Positions 15,431-24,603 of a stretch of DNA of 37,104 nt are shown piece after piece. This DNA comes from Actinomycetota bacterium (GTDB lineage Bacteria > Armatimonadota > SYMT01), in assembly GCA_005805375.1 (NCBI GenBank), contig SYMT01000193.1:1-37104 (forward strand), given 5' to 3'. The first letter of the stretch is position 1. Each line of letters opens with the position of its first letter. The notes under the pieces are model-generated. The model worked only from the letters and a program-made list of their open reading frames with translations. It was not told the origin of the DNA and searched no databases. A program made the position numbers and the translations under genes.

Positions 15431-17575
15431 ATGGGTCTAGCATTTCTGAACCCGGCCCTTCTCTGGGCGCTCGGTCTGGTGGGAGTGCCGATCCTGATCC
15501 ACCTGCTCCAGCGGCGGCGCTTTCGGGTGGTGAAGTGGGGGGCGATGGAGTTTCTGCTCGTGAGCCAGCGGAATCGGCGCCGCAAGCTGGTTCTGGAGCA
15601 GTTGCTATTGTTGTTGCTCCGCTGCCTGATCATCGCTCTGGTGGTGATGGCGGTCTGCCGGCCCGTAGCGGCTCTGCGAGGGGTGGCTCCCGGCATGCGC
15701 GGGCAGGTTCACGCAATCGTCATCCTGGACAATTCGTACAGCATGGGCTACCGGGCTACCGGCTCCGGCGCGGAGACGGTGTTCGATCGGGCCGTCCGGC
15801 GCGCCATTCACTTGGTGGAACAGGGGCTGCGGCAGGGAGATGCGGTCAGTATCATTCTGGCATCGGATCCGCCCCGCACCCTGATCCGCCGCCCCAGTCT
15901 GGACCTCCGCGCGGCTGTGGGGAGCCTGCGCCGCCTGAAGCTGTCCGATGCCGGCACGAGCTATGGCGCCGCCGCGCGGCTGGCGCTTGCCGTCGCCGGC
16001 GAGTCCCGGTTTCCGAACCGGGAAGTGTACCTCATCTCGGACAATCAGGACACTGGATGGAGTGGGCGGGGTAGTGATCCGGCTGCCTGGGAAGCCCTCG
16101 CCCGCCTCGGGCGACTGGTGATGCTGCCGGTGCGGGAAGGGTTCCCGGCCAATGTGGCGGTGGAGTGGGTGCAGCCGGCCCGGGGCCTGGCCACCGCCCG
16201 CACCAGTTCACGGATTCAGGCGCGCCTCGTGAACACGGGCCCACAGACGGCGCGCGGCGTGCTCGCCTCGCTGGAGGTAGACGGGAGACCACAAGGAGCT
16301 GCGCAGCGCGTGGATGTGGAACCCGCGCAGCACGTCCTGGTCGCGTTCAATCATCTGTTTGAGAGTGGGGGCGTGCATACGTGCGCGGTCCGGCTCGGTC
16401 CTGATCGGCTCCAGGCGGACGATGTGGGTTACCTTTCCCTGCGGGTGCGGCAGAGTGTCCGCATCCTGGTGCTGAACGGCAATCCCGATCCCGTCGTGCC
16501 CCAGAGGGACGCGGCGTTTTTCCTCGAACCGGCCCTTTCCCCGCCACCGGCCGGACCCGGCGCCGAACCTGTGCCATTGGAGCCGGAAGTGGTGCGCGGC
16601 GGACTGAGCGGGTCAGATGTGCGCCAGTACGACGTGGTGGTTCTGTCCAACGTGAGCGTGCTGTCGGCGGCGGATCGGCGGCTGCTTGGCGAGTTCGTGC
16701 AGAACGGGGGTGGACTGCTGCTCTTTCCCGGGAGCCGCGTGAGCCCGGAACTGTATAACCGGGATCTGCTGGAAGGGATTCCCAGCCTGCTTCCGGCACG
16801 CCTGGGCGCCGTGCGGACGAACAAGACTTCGTTGGATCCCGGCAGCCTGGATCATCCCGCGCTGGAGCGGTTCCGCGGCGCGCAGGACGTGGACCTCACC
16901 ACCGCCGAGTTTCAGCGCTATTTTCCGCTGCAGCCGCGCAGCGGCGACCGTTCAGTGCGGGTCATGGCGCGACTGGCGACGGGCGAGCCGCTCCTCGTCG
17001 AGCGGACATTCGGACTCGGACGCGTGGTGCTGGCTGCCTCAGGCGCCACTACAGAGTGGAACAACCTTCCGCTCAAGCCGCTGTTTCTGCCGCTCCTGCA
17101 CCAACTCGTGGGCTACTTGACCGGCGGCAGCGATGGGAGCCGCAACGGCCAGGTGGGCGAACCCCTGACACGTTCTCTCCCGCTGACCGAGGCGACCCGT
17201 CCGGTTTCCATTACCGGCCCCGACGGAGCAACCACCACGCTGCGGCCTGTGGTGAACGAGCGCGGCTGCCTGGTCACGCTGGAGCGTCCGGAGCGCGCCG
17301 GGTTCTATCGCCTGGAGGTGCCGGGGGGCACGACGGATCGTCTGGCGGTGAACCGGAACGTGGCGGAGTCGAACCTCCGGTCCCTCGACCAGAAGGGACT
17401 GCGCAGCCGCCTGCCGGGACGGGAGTGGATCTGGGTGGCCCCGGCGGAAGATCTTCTGGCAGCGATTACCCGCGCGCGTCAAGGGGTTGAGCTGTGGCGA
17501 CACGCCCTGCTGGCGGCACTTGCGCTGATGGTGCTGGAATCGATGCTGGCGCAGGTCTTCGGACGGAGAGCATGA
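15431..17575 (+). CDS. BatA-like membrane protein with vWA domain and GATase-like domain
   Basis: The 714-residue product starts with the BatA N-terminal module: helix at about 8-26, then HLLQRRRFRVVKWGAMEFL, then a second helix at 58-77. A vWA domain follows with the MIDAS motif DNSYS at 100-104. Residues about 230-330 look like an Ig/CARDB-type beta domain. From about 340 (RILVLNGNPDP) there is a class-I glutamine-amidotransferase-like fold, including QYDVVVLSNVSVLS and NGGGLLLFPGSRV, without an obvious catalytic Cys, so it is probably non-enzymatic. A final helix at about 692-708 anchors the C-terminus. It is downstream of the DUF58 gene by two bases, and its stop overlaps the next start (ATGA). 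Such proteins are thought to act in envelope protein assembly together with a MoxR ATPase. Confidence 0.88.
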   Translation: MGLAFLNPALLWALGLVGVPILIHLLQRRRFRVVKWGAMEFLLVSQRNRRRKLVLEQLLLLLLRCLIIALVVMAVCRPVAALRGVAPGMRGQVHAIVILDNSYSMGYRATGSGAETVFDRAVRRAIHLVEQGLRQGDAVSIILASDPPRTLIRRPSLDLRAAVGSLRRLKLSDAGTSYGAAARLALAVAGESRFPNREVYLISDNQDTGWSGRGSDPAAWEALARLGRLVMLPVREGFPANVAVEWVQPARGLATARTSSRIQARLVNTGPQTARGVLASLEVDGRPQGAAQRVDVEPAQHVLVAFNHLFESGGVHTCAVRLGPDRLQADDVGYLSLRVRQSVRILVLNGNPDPVVPQRDAAFFLEPALSPPPAGPGAEPVPLEPEVVRGGLSGSDVRQYDVVVLSNVSVLSAADRRLLGEFVQNGGGLLLFPGSRVSPELYNRDLLEGIPSLLPARLGAVRTNKTSLDPGSLDHPALERFRGAQDVDLTTAEFQRYFPLQPRSGDRSVRVMARLATGEPLLVERTFGLGRVVLAASGATTEWNNLPLKPLFLPLLHQLVGYLTGGSDGSRNGQVGEPLTRSLPLTEATRPVSITGPDGATTTLRPVVNERGCLVTLERPERAGFYRLEVPGGTTDRLAVNRNVAESNLRSLDQKGLRSRLPGREWIWVAPAEDLLAAITRARQGVELWRHALLAALALMVLESMLAQVFGRRA

Positions 17576-20004
17576 TGGACTGGCTGCACCGTGTGTTCGG
17601 GCTTGAACCGGGGCAGGACCGCCTGCAATGGGATCGGGTCTTCCTGGTCCTGCCGTGGCCCCGAATGGGCCTGATCGCCGGCGCCGGTCTGATTCTGGTC
17701 TGGCTCCTCTTTTTCTACTACCGGGACGGCACCCGCCCCTCGTGGATCTGGAAGGGACTGATGGTGCTCTTGCGGGTGGGGGCGATGGCGGTGCTGGCGC
17801 TCATGGTGTGCCAGCCGATGCTCCGGAGCCAGCGCACCGAAAGCAACCCGTCGGTAGTAGCCGTTGTACTGGACGAATCGAGCAGCATGCGGCTCAAGGA
17901 TCGCTGGCGGCGGGTAGATCGTCGCCGAGACCTGGTGCAGGCGCTCGGAGACCCCCGAGCGGGCGACCTGGCGCGTTCTGCCGCTCTGTACCAACTGCTG
18001 GGGCGCGATGACTCCCGGCTGTTGCGCCGGCTCGCGGGCAAGCACACGGTGCGGATCTATCGTTTCGGCGCAGATGTCACCGGTAAAGAACTGGCTGTCC
18101 CTCAAGAACGGGGGCCGGGCAAGGAGGAGCCGGCCAGCGGGCGGAACCGGCCGACCCCTGCATCCCGATCCGCCACCGCGGAGACCGAGCGCCTTCCCCT
18201 GTCCGCCGGCAAGTCGTCGGCGGAGCAGACACGCATCGGGAGTGCGCTGGAATATGTGCTGCAGGACACGGCCGGCCAGCCCCTGGCGGGGATCGTGCTC
18301 TGTTCCGACGGCGGCCAGAATATGGGAGAGGACCCTACCGCGGCCGCTCGCCGGGTGGCTGAGGAGCGGGCTCCGATCTTCACGGTCGGGTTCGGCGACC
18401 CGCAGCCTCCGCAGGATGTCGCCATCACGAGCCTGCTCGCCGATGAGGTCGTGCGGAAGGGAGACGAGGTCGTAGTGTCCGTTGCGGTGCGCCAGCGCGG
18501 CTACCCGGGTCGCACCGTTCCGCTCACCCTGAAACTGGGCGATCGTGTGCTCGAAACGCGCAACGTGCAACTCGCTCCCGAAGGCCAGAAGCAGGAAGTC
18601 AACCTTTCGTTCACGCCGACCGAGGCGGGCGCCCGCACGCTCACCGTGTCGCTCCCCGGGCTCAGCGGCGAACTCACCCTGTCCAACAACCAGAAGGCCT
18701 GGCCGATCCGCGTCGTGGACAAGAAGCTAAAGATTCTTTACATTGAGGGCCAGCCTCGCTGGGAGTTTCGCTTCCTGAAGAATGCCATCTTGCGCGACCA
18801 GACAACACTGTTCGCCTGCATTCTCACCGACGCGGACCCGGCTCTCGGGGGCGAGGGCAACGTGCCGATCTACGGGTTTCCCCGCGAACGAAAGGCCCTT
18901 TTCGACTATGACATCGTCATTCTGGGAGACGTCCCGCGGAACTTCCTGAGCGCCGGCGACATGAAGAACATCCGCGCCTTCGTGGAGGAGCGGGGTGGCA
19001 GCCTCATCACTATCGCCGGCGAGGTCTCGCTTCCGTGGGACTACCGGGGCACTGAGCTCGAAACCGTATGGCCCATCGTGGCGCCTCAGTCGCGACGCGA
19101 AACACTCTTCCGAGAGCCGTTCCAGCTCGCGTTGACCGATGCCGGCGCCCGGCATCCGATGTGCTTCCTGGTCCCGGACGTGGAGCAGAACCGCAACCTG
19201 TGGCACTCCCTGGCGGGCATGTACTGGTGCGGCGTCGCGGAACGCGCCAAGCCGGGCGCCACGGTGCTCGCCCAGCATCCGACGATGCGGGGGACCGACG
19301 GAAACATCCCGCTGATGGCGCTGCAGCAGGTCGGCGAGGGGATGTCGTTCATGACGATGGTGGACTCCACCTGGCAGTGGCGCTTCCGCGTCGGCGACAA
19401 GTACTTCTACCGCTTCTGGGGTCAGGTGGTGCGCTCGCTGACTCCGCACGAACTCCCGGGCGCCAATCGGTTTGTGCGCCTCACCGCCGACCGAACGACC
19501 TATGCCCTGGGAGAAAAAGTGGTGCTGCGGGCACGCCTGCTGACGCCGAACTTTCATCCGGTGCGGCTGAAGGAAGTCCAGGCGGAAATGGAACGCACCG
19601 ACGGCCAGCGTTACCCGGTGCGGCTGGAGCCGGTGCCGGGCGCCGCCGGGGTGTACTCGGGAGAATGGCAGCCGGCGCAGGCCGGGTCGTTCCGGGGGCT
19701 GCTGAACATGGCCGGAGCGCCGCGCGGTGAGTCGTTGACCAACGTGGTCGTGGAAGCGTCGAGTCTCGAGCTGGAAATGCCGCAGCAGAACGAGGCGCTG
19801 CTCCGCCGGATCAGCGGTGTCACCGGCGGAAAGTACCTGCTCTGGAGCGAGGTCGCCGGCCTGGCTGATCAGATTCCGGATCGGCGGCAGGTAGTGAGCA
19901 CCCGGGTGGAACACTCCCTCTGGGATGCACCGCTGCCGATCTCAGTATTTCTGGTGCTGTTGGTAGGAGAATGGCTTCTCCGCAAGCGCTCGGGGTTGTT
20001 GTGA
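17572..20004 (+). CDS. Membrane vWA protein with GATase-like domain, partner of the BatA-like protein
   Basis: An 810-residue membrane protein. Two helices (about 33-50 and 62-82) precede a vWA domain with a complete MIDAS (DESSS, 101-105) and the later strand GIVLCSDGGQN. A beta-sandwich region follows (about 280-380, RTVPLTLKLGDR), then from about 384 a GATase-like domain (KILYIEGQPRWEFRF, DYDIVILGDVPRNF, ERGGSLITIAGE). A single helix near 788-803 ends the protein. The architecture is nearly the same as that of the preceding gene, so the two are probably ancient paralogues that work as a pair. The start at 17572 overlaps the previous stop (ATGA), giving translational coupling; an ATG three bases later is also possible. 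Function is inferred from the operon only. Confidence 0.88.
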   Translation: MMDWLHRVFGLEPGQDRLQWDRVFLVLPWPRMGLIAGAGLILVWLLFFYYRDGTRPSWIWKGLMVLLRVGAMAVLALMVCQPMLRSQRTESNPSVVAVVLDESSSMRLKDRWRRVDRRRDLVQALGDPRAGDLARSAALYQLLGRDDSRLLRRLAGKHTVRIYRFGADVTGKELAVPQERGPGKEEPASGRNRPTPASRSATAETERLPLSAGKSSAEQTRIGSALEYVLQDTAGQPLAGIVLCSDGGQNMGEDPTAAARRVAEERAPIFTVGFGDPQPPQDVAITSLLADEVVRKGDEVVVSVAVRQRGYPGRTVPLTLKLGDRVLETRNVQLAPEGQKQEVNLSFTPTEAGARTLTVSLPGLSGELTLSNNQKAWPIRVVDKKLKILYIEGQPRWEFRFLKNAILRDQTTLFACILTDADPALGGEGNVPIYGFPRERKALFDYDIVILGDVPRNFLSAGDMKNIRAFVEERGGSLITIAGEVSLPWDYRGTELETVWPIVAPQSRRETLFREPFQLALTDAGARHPMCFLVPDVEQNRNLWHSLAGMYWCGVAERAKPGATVLAQHPTMRGTDGNIPLMALQQVGEGMSFMTMVDSTWQWRFRVGDKYFYRFWGQVVRSLTPHELPGANRFVRLTADRTTYALGEKVVLRARLLTPNFHPVRLKEVQAEMERTDGQRYPVRLEPVPGAAGVYSGEWQPAQAGSFRGLLNMAGAPRGESLTNVVVEASSLELEMPQQNEALLRRISGVTGGKYLLWSEVAGLADQIPDRRQVVSTRVEHSLWDAPLPISVFLVLLVGEWLLRKRSGLL

Positions 20005-20013
20005 TGGGGCTTA

Positions 20014-20047
20014 GGGGCAACCCCTCGTGGTTGCTCCCCCGAGGGGG
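20014..20047 (+). promoter_or_regulatory. Hairpins between the vWA gene and the PQQ-like gene
   Basis: GGG-GCAACC (20014-20022) can pair with GGTTGC-CCC (20029-20038, one bulged T), and CCCCC-GA-GGGGG lies right behind (20036-20047). The two overlap, so they could be alternative structures. The second includes the GAGGGGG that serves as ribosome site for the ATG at 20053, so folding could affect translation. There is no T-run. Confidence 0.35.
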
Positions 20048-20052
20048 ACAGA

Positions 20053-22305
20053 ATGAATAAGGGCGAACGGCGATTGAAGACGGGCGAACGGCAAGTGGCG
20101 AACGGCGAAGAGCGTGCGTGGCGGCGACTGCCGCACAATCACGGCGACCCGGCGGGTGATGGGCAGGGAGCGCGAAGTGAGCAAGTGCGTACCCCGCCCT
20201 GCTCTCCATTCGCGCCCTCCACTCCGCTGCGCTCTCCCCACACGGGAGCGGTTCGCCCTGCACTGCGCGCCTCCGGTTTCCTGCTTCTGGCGTCACTGAT
20301 CCTCGTCGGCACGGCGGGGGCACAAACCCGCACCGAGTTCGTGCCGACGTTCTCGACGAACGCGCGAGTGGTGCAGCAGTGGCACCAGATGGAGAAGCTG
20401 GCAATCGCCAAGTCGTGGGATGCGTGGCTCGGTTTGTATCAGAAACTGGTGGACGATCCGCGCGATCTCGTGCTGGAGCGCGATTCCGAGTTTCTCGATG
20501 GGCTGCGGTACCTCTGCCACAAGAAGCTGGCGGGCTTGCCGGCGGGTGTGCGACAGCGCTACCGGGCGCTGCACGACGCCGACGCCCGCAAGCTCTACGA
20601 GGCGGCGCTGGCGGAAAAAGACTCCGGCGCCATGCAGGAACTCTACCGCCGCTTTTACCATTCGTCCTTCGCCACCCGGGCGCTGCAGTGGTTGGCGGAG
20701 TGGCATCTCGACCGGGGCCGCGTCGAGCCGGCGCGGGCCTGTTACCAGCGCCTCTGTCAGGAGCCGGACGCGGTCGGCAGCATGGTCGTCCGGTACGCAC
20801 TGGCAGCTTCCGCCGCCGGGGCGGCATCCGACGTGCGCGATGCGGTGGGAATGCTGAAGGGCCGATTTGCGAATCAGCCGGTGACACTGGCCAACCGGAA
20901 GGTGTCCGGAGCCGCCGCGGCCGAGCAACTGGCGAAAGACTTGCGCGGTCCGGACGCGGAGGGCCCGGGGGACTGGCCTGCTTTCGCGGGATCCGCGGGC
21001 ACGCGAAAAATGGCTGGGTTGCCGGCGGGTCCGCTGCGAATGCGCTGGCAGTACTCACTCTCTGCGCCACCCACCTCCTCGCCTTCGCGCCCCAGTCGCG
21101 TAGTGTTCGGCGGCGGCTATAGCTCCACTCGGTCCCGCTTCAGCTACCTCTGCTTTCCCGCGCGCCGGGGGGACCAGGTCTGGGTGCAAACACCGCGGAG
21201 TTTGGTCGCACTCAACGCCCGTACGGGCGCGGAACAGTGGAACCGCGCTGACTTCACGCTGACCCGCGACGAAGCGCCGGCGGAGAATCAGGGTGGGAAT
21301 TCCGGGTATTACACCCGCAGCGCCCGGACGGTGCAGGCGGCTCCGATGCTGGCCGGTCCGCGCCTCTACACCCGGCTCCCGATGAGCCTACCGGGCAACG
21401 ACACGAGCCGCTGGCCCGCCGATCAGGCCATTGCGGCGTTCGACGCGCGCACCGGCGCCCCGATCTGGCGGCGTGTGGCTCTGGGCGAGCAGCGGGGAAT
21501 ACACTTCAACGTGCCCCTGGCGCGGGGTGGGCTGGTGTTCTCCGGCGTAGCCTCGGCGAAGGGAGGTATCACCGAGTATTCGGCGGTGGCGCTGGATGCG
21601 GGCACGGGAGATCCGATCTGGACCACCTACCTCGGCGCCGGGAGTGATCCCCTTGCACTCGTGGACGGGTCGCCGCCGGCGATCCGCGACGGGCTGCTCT
21701 GGATCGAGACTGCGTTGTACACCCTCAGCGCCGTGGATGTGATTACCGGCGACGTCCGGCTCATCTACCGGTATCCCCCGAATCGCCGTCTCGGCTACCG
21801 GGGCGGCATGGACGGTGCGCCTCAGGTGACCAACGAACCGATCAGCTTGATCGCCGGTGCGAAAGGGCCGATCTTGTTCTGCCCCCGGTGGGGCGCCGAT
21901 GCCGTCGCGATCGATCCGGGCACGGGGCGATTGGTCTGGTCGTCGCCGAAAGCATCGCGTGGCTCGACCACCGGCGCGCTGATAGGGACCACCGACCGGT
22001 TCGCTTTTTTTTCCGGCGACCAGATTCAGGCAGTTCACCTGAACGACGGGGCGCGCGAGTGGATCTGGGATCCGGATCCGTCCGGCGGCACCCTTGGGTA
22101 CCCGGCCCTGGTGGGGGATCGCCTCTACATTCCGGTGGGCACCCAAATCCTCGTACGCTCGGCCGCCGACGGACGTGAGATCGAGACCCTGGAACTGAAG
22201 GACGCACTCGGCAGCAGCCCCGGCTTCACCACCGTGACGGTGGCGGATGACCTGGTGCTGGTCGCGACCCAGGATCGGGTGGTCGGGTTTGAGGGGCGCA
22301 AGTGA
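20053..22305 (+). CDS. Secreted PQQ-like beta-propeller repeat protein
   Basis: The product has a hydrophobic export signal (FLLLASLILVGTAGA, about 76-90), a helical TPR-like region (about 100-300) with many Ala/Leu/Arg-rich helix pairs, and from about residue 306 a PQQ-type propeller. Propeller marks are WPAFAGS at its entry and repeated blades such as VALNARTGAEQW, AAFDARTGAPIW, VALDAGTGDPIW and VAIDPGTGRLVW. These WD-like blades are shared by PQQ dehydrogenases and by BamB-like scaffolds; no cofactor-binding residues were identified, so a scaffold or binding role is more likely than an enzyme. The first 70 residues come from degenerate GGCGAACGGC repeats (20061-20106) and look non-coding. 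The true start may be the GTG at 20185, although the ATG at 20053 has a GAGGGGG site. It is coupled to the next gene. Confidence 0.82.
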   Translation: MNKGERRLKTGERQVANGEERAWRRLPHNHGDPAGDGQGARSEQVRTPPCSPFAPSTPLRSPHTGAVRPALRASGFLLLASLILVGTAGAQTRTEFVPTFSTNARVVQQWHQMEKLAIAKSWDAWLGLYQKLVDDPRDLVLERDSEFLDGLRYLCHKKLAGLPAGVRQRYRALHDADARKLYEAALAEKDSGAMQELYRRFYHSSFATRALQWLAEWHLDRGRVEPARACYQRLCQEPDAVGSMVVRYALAASAAGAASDVRDAVGMLKGRFANQPVTLANRKVSGAAAAEQLAKDLRGPDAEGPGDWPAFAGSAGTRKMAGLPAGPLRMRWQYSLSAPPTSSPSRPSRVVFGGGYSSTRSRFSYLCFPARRGDQVWVQTPRSLVALNARTGAEQWNRADFTLTRDEAPAENQGGNSGYYTRSARTVQAAPMLAGPRLYTRLPMSLPGNDTSRWPADQAIAAFDARTGAPIWRRVALGEQRGIHFNVPLARGGLVFSGVASAKGGITEYSAVALDAGTGDPIWTTYLGAGSDPLALVDGSPPAIRDGLLWIETALYTLSAVDVITGDVRLIYRYPPNRRLGYRGGMDGAPQVTNEPISLIAGAKGPILFCPRWGADAVAIDPGTGRLVWSSPKASRGSTTGALIGTTDRFAFFSGDQIQAVHLNDGAREWIWDPDPSGGTLGYPALVGDRLYIPVGTQILVRSAADGREIETLELKDALGSSPGFTTVTVADDLVLVATQDRVVGFEGRK
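20061..20106. repeat. Degenerate GGCGAACGGC repeats
   Basis: Copies occur at 20061-20071, 20082-20092 and 20097-20106 (first two preceded by an extra G). They lie inside the annotated N-terminus of the propeller gene and argue that this part is not ancestral coding sequence. Confidence 0.6.
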
Positions 22306-23711
22306 TGGGCGGGGCTGCTGCGGGAGCGAAGGGCAAGCAGCCGGATCCAGGTGTCTCGTCGCGCCTGAAGCTGCTGGAGGCCTGGTTCGAGAGCAGTCTG
22401 GCCTACCGGGACCAGCCCGGGCTGTCGCTCGGCATCGTCAGGGATCAGGAGTTGATCTGGGAGCGAGGGTTTGGGCTGGCAGATACCGAAGCCGGTCGCG
22501 TTGCGGACGCGGACACGCTCTACCGGATCGCTTCGATCTCCAAGCTCTTCACCGCCATCGCCGCGATGCAACTGCGCGACGAGGGCCGGCTGCGACTGGA
22601 TGAGCCGATTCAAACCTACCTGCCCTGGTTTTCGGTACGCGGTCGGGCGCCGGATTGGCCGGAGACGACCCTCTGGCAACTGCTGACGCATACCTCTGGC
22701 CTTCCCCGCGAAGCGGCGTTTCCTTATTGGAATGAGAACGACTTTCCGGATGCCGATCAGATTCGAAGGACGGTTCCTGAACAGGAACTCGTGCATCCCC
22801 CCGAGACCCGATGGAAATACTCGAACCTGGCATATGCTCTCGCCGGAATGGTGGTCGAGGCGGCGTCCGGTCGTTCTTACAGTGACTGGGTTGCCACGCG
22901 GATCTGTGATCCGCTCGAGATGACCAGCACCACCGTCGAGGCGGCCGGAGACCACCGGGACCGGCTTGCGGTGGGCTATGGGCGGCGCATGCCTGGGAAC
23001 GTTCGCGAGGTGCGGCCTTTCAGCGACACCCGGGCGATCGGCGCCGCGGGGGGTGTGGTCTCCAGCGTGCGGGATCTGGCGCGGTTCGCGTCATTTCTGT
23101 TCCACCCCGCGGGCAAGGGTGTGCTCCGACCCTCCACCATTCGCGAGATGCAGCGCGTCCATTGGGTCCGCCCGGACTGGCAGGGCGGCTGGGGCCTGGG
23201 GTTCAGCCTGCTGCGTCGCGGTGAACGCACCCTGGTGGGCCACGGAGGCTGGCTCGCCGGATACCAGTCCAGCTTTACTACCAGCCCACAAGAAAAGATT
23301 GCCGTCATCGCGTTAGGGAACGCCGATGACGCAGCCCCCTACCCGGGACGTGCCGACAGCGTGGTGGATCGGGTCTGGTCGTGGGTGGCGTCGGCGATGC
23401 GACCACTCCCCGCGCCTCCGCCGCCCCCCGAGCCGATCTGGGCGCGCTACGTGGGCCTGTACCGCAGCGCCTGGGGCGACCGGCAGATCCTGGAACTGGA
23501 CGGCCGGTTGACGATGATCGCGCCGACCGAACCGGATCCCTTCCCGCTGCGGGTCACGCTCGACCCGGTGGGCAAACATCGCTTCCGCACGCGCAGCGAT
23601 GCTCCATTCGGGGAGGATGGCGACCCGGTCGTCTTCGAATTCGGCGCGGACGGGGAGGTTGCCCGCCTCCGAGTAGGAGAGAGCTACAGCCTCCCTGTCC
23701 GCACCGGGTGA
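22305..23711 (+). CDS. Beta-lactamase-fold serine hydrolase (class C / DD-peptidase-like)
   Basis: A 468-residue serine hydrolase of the class C beta-lactamase/esterase superfamily. All three catalytic motifs are seen: SISK (S77 and K80), YSN (172-174) and HGG (313-315, replacing KTG, as in esterases and aminopeptidases of the family). A C-terminal lipocalin-like beta extension (about 380-468) has YVGLYRSAWGDRQILELDGRL. No signal peptide is visible, so it may be cytoplasmic, unusual for a penicillin-binding-like protein. The ATG at 22305 overlaps the previous stop as TGATG and has GAGGGG eight bases before it; a GTG at 22302 is the alternative. Close coupling to the propeller gene suggests co-expression. 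The substrate (D-amino-acid peptide, ester or beta-lactam) cannot be decided. Confidence 0.9.
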   Translation: MGGAAAGAKGKQPDPGVSSRLKLLEAWFESSLAYRDQPGLSLGIVRDQELIWERGFGLADTEAGRVADADTLYRIASISKLFTAIAAMQLRDEGRLRLDEPIQTYLPWFSVRGRAPDWPETTLWQLLTHTSGLPREAAFPYWNENDFPDADQIRRTVPEQELVHPPETRWKYSNLAYALAGMVVEAASGRSYSDWVATRICDPLEMTSTTVEAAGDHRDRLAVGYGRRMPGNVREVRPFSDTRAIGAAGGVVSSVRDLARFASFLFHPAGKGVLRPSTIREMQRVHWVRPDWQGGWGLGFSLLRRGERTLVGHGGWLAGYQSSFTTSPQEKIAVIALGNADDAAPYPGRADSVVDRVWSWVASAMRPLPAPPPPPEPIWARYVGLYRSAWGDRQILELDGRLTMIAPTEPDPFPLRVTLDPVGKHRFRTRSDAPFGEDGDPVVFEFGADGEVARLRVGESYSLPVRTG

Positions 23712-23721
23712 TCCGCGCGGA

Positions 23722-24507
23722 TTACTCGCCAGCGATGATCCGGTCCAGGTGGTGGCTCGAGTCGATCGCCATCTGGTCCGGGTAAACCGGGTACTGCGGG
23801 AGTTCCACCGTGAGATAATCGTCGTAACCGATCTCGCTGAGGGCCGCCCGCACCTCTTTCCAGTTCACACTGCCCTGCAGCAGGTGGCGGAACTGGCGCA
23901 GGTTCACATCAAAGTCCTTCACGTGAACCTTGATGATGCGGCGCCCCAGTTCGCGGATCCACGCCTGCGGGTGGCCATAGTTCAGGATATTGCCGCAATC
24001 GAAGTAGAGCCCCACATTCGGCGCGTCAATGTCCGTCAGGTAGCCGTCCATCTCCCTCGGGGTGAGCAGGAACCGGTTCCACACGTTCTCCACGCCGAGG
24101 CGGATGTTGTGCTGCGCCGCGTACGGCGCGAGCTCCCGCAGGCTCTTTACACTGATGTCGTACGCCTCGCCGTAGGGCTGGGTGTCGTTCACCACCGCAG
24201 GGACGACCAGCACGACGCTTGCCCCCACGGCCACTGCAGTGTCCACGCTGGCGCGAATGTTCTGCAACCCCGCCTGTCGGACCGCCTCGTCCGGGCTGGA
24301 GAGCGGGTTCTGCCAGTGGCCACTCGCCATCACACTGGGCAACTCGATGCCTTCCGCCGCCGCCGCCGCACGCACCGTCTCGCGCTGCGCCGGGTCTTCG
24401 ATCGTGTTTACCTCCACACCGTGGTAGCCCGCGCGCGCCGCGAGTGCCAGCTTGTCCTCCAGCGACCAATCGCGCGGGAGACAGCCGAAACAGATTCCCT
24501 TCTTCAT
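23722..24507 (-). CDS. Sugar phosphate isomerase/epimerase-like TIM-barrel protein (second copy)
   Basis: A 261-residue xylose-isomerase-like TIM barrel with a complete metal site. Likely ligands are E140 in GVENVW, D170 in LYFDCGN, H195 in IKVHVKDFD and E235 in YLTVELPQYP. The N-terminus MKKGICFGCLP and the helix/strand GYHGVEVNT are typical of hexulose-phosphate epimerases and of keto-sugar epimerases. The start at 24505-24507 is preceded by AAAGGA; the frame stays open upstream but that part has no family similarity. It converges on the serine hydrolase gene (10-base gap) and diverges from the membrane protein gene. Unlike the barrel at 2767-3621, it has the normal metal-binding Glu. Substrate unknown. 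Confidence 0.9.
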   Translation of the reverse strand: MKKGICFGCLPRDWSLEDKLALAARAGYHGVEVNTIEDPAQRETVRAAAAAEGIELPSVMASGHWQNPLSSPDEAVRQAGLQNIRASVDTAVAVGASVVLVVPAVVNDTQPYGEAYDISVKSLRELAPYAAQHNIRLGVENVWNRFLLTPREMDGYLTDIDAPNVGLYFDCGNILNYGHPQAWIRELGRRIIKVHVKDFDVNLRQFRHLLQGSVNWKEVRAALSEIGYDDYLTVELPQYPVYPDQMAIDSSHHLDRIIAGE

Positions 24508-24603
24508 GCCGTTCCTTTCCAGAAGCAACTGCCCTCTCCGAAGAGGTTTGGGGGTACGGCACGGGGAATTCCTCCCGGAATCGCAAAGGACAGGCACAAC
24601 CGG

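Noticed and set aside
23749-24603. Plus-strand upstream extension of the membrane protein gene that begins at 24604
   Set aside because: This part lies opposite the TIM-barrel isomerase gene, contains no membrane or domain pattern, and the real protein starts with a plausible membrane segment at 24604.
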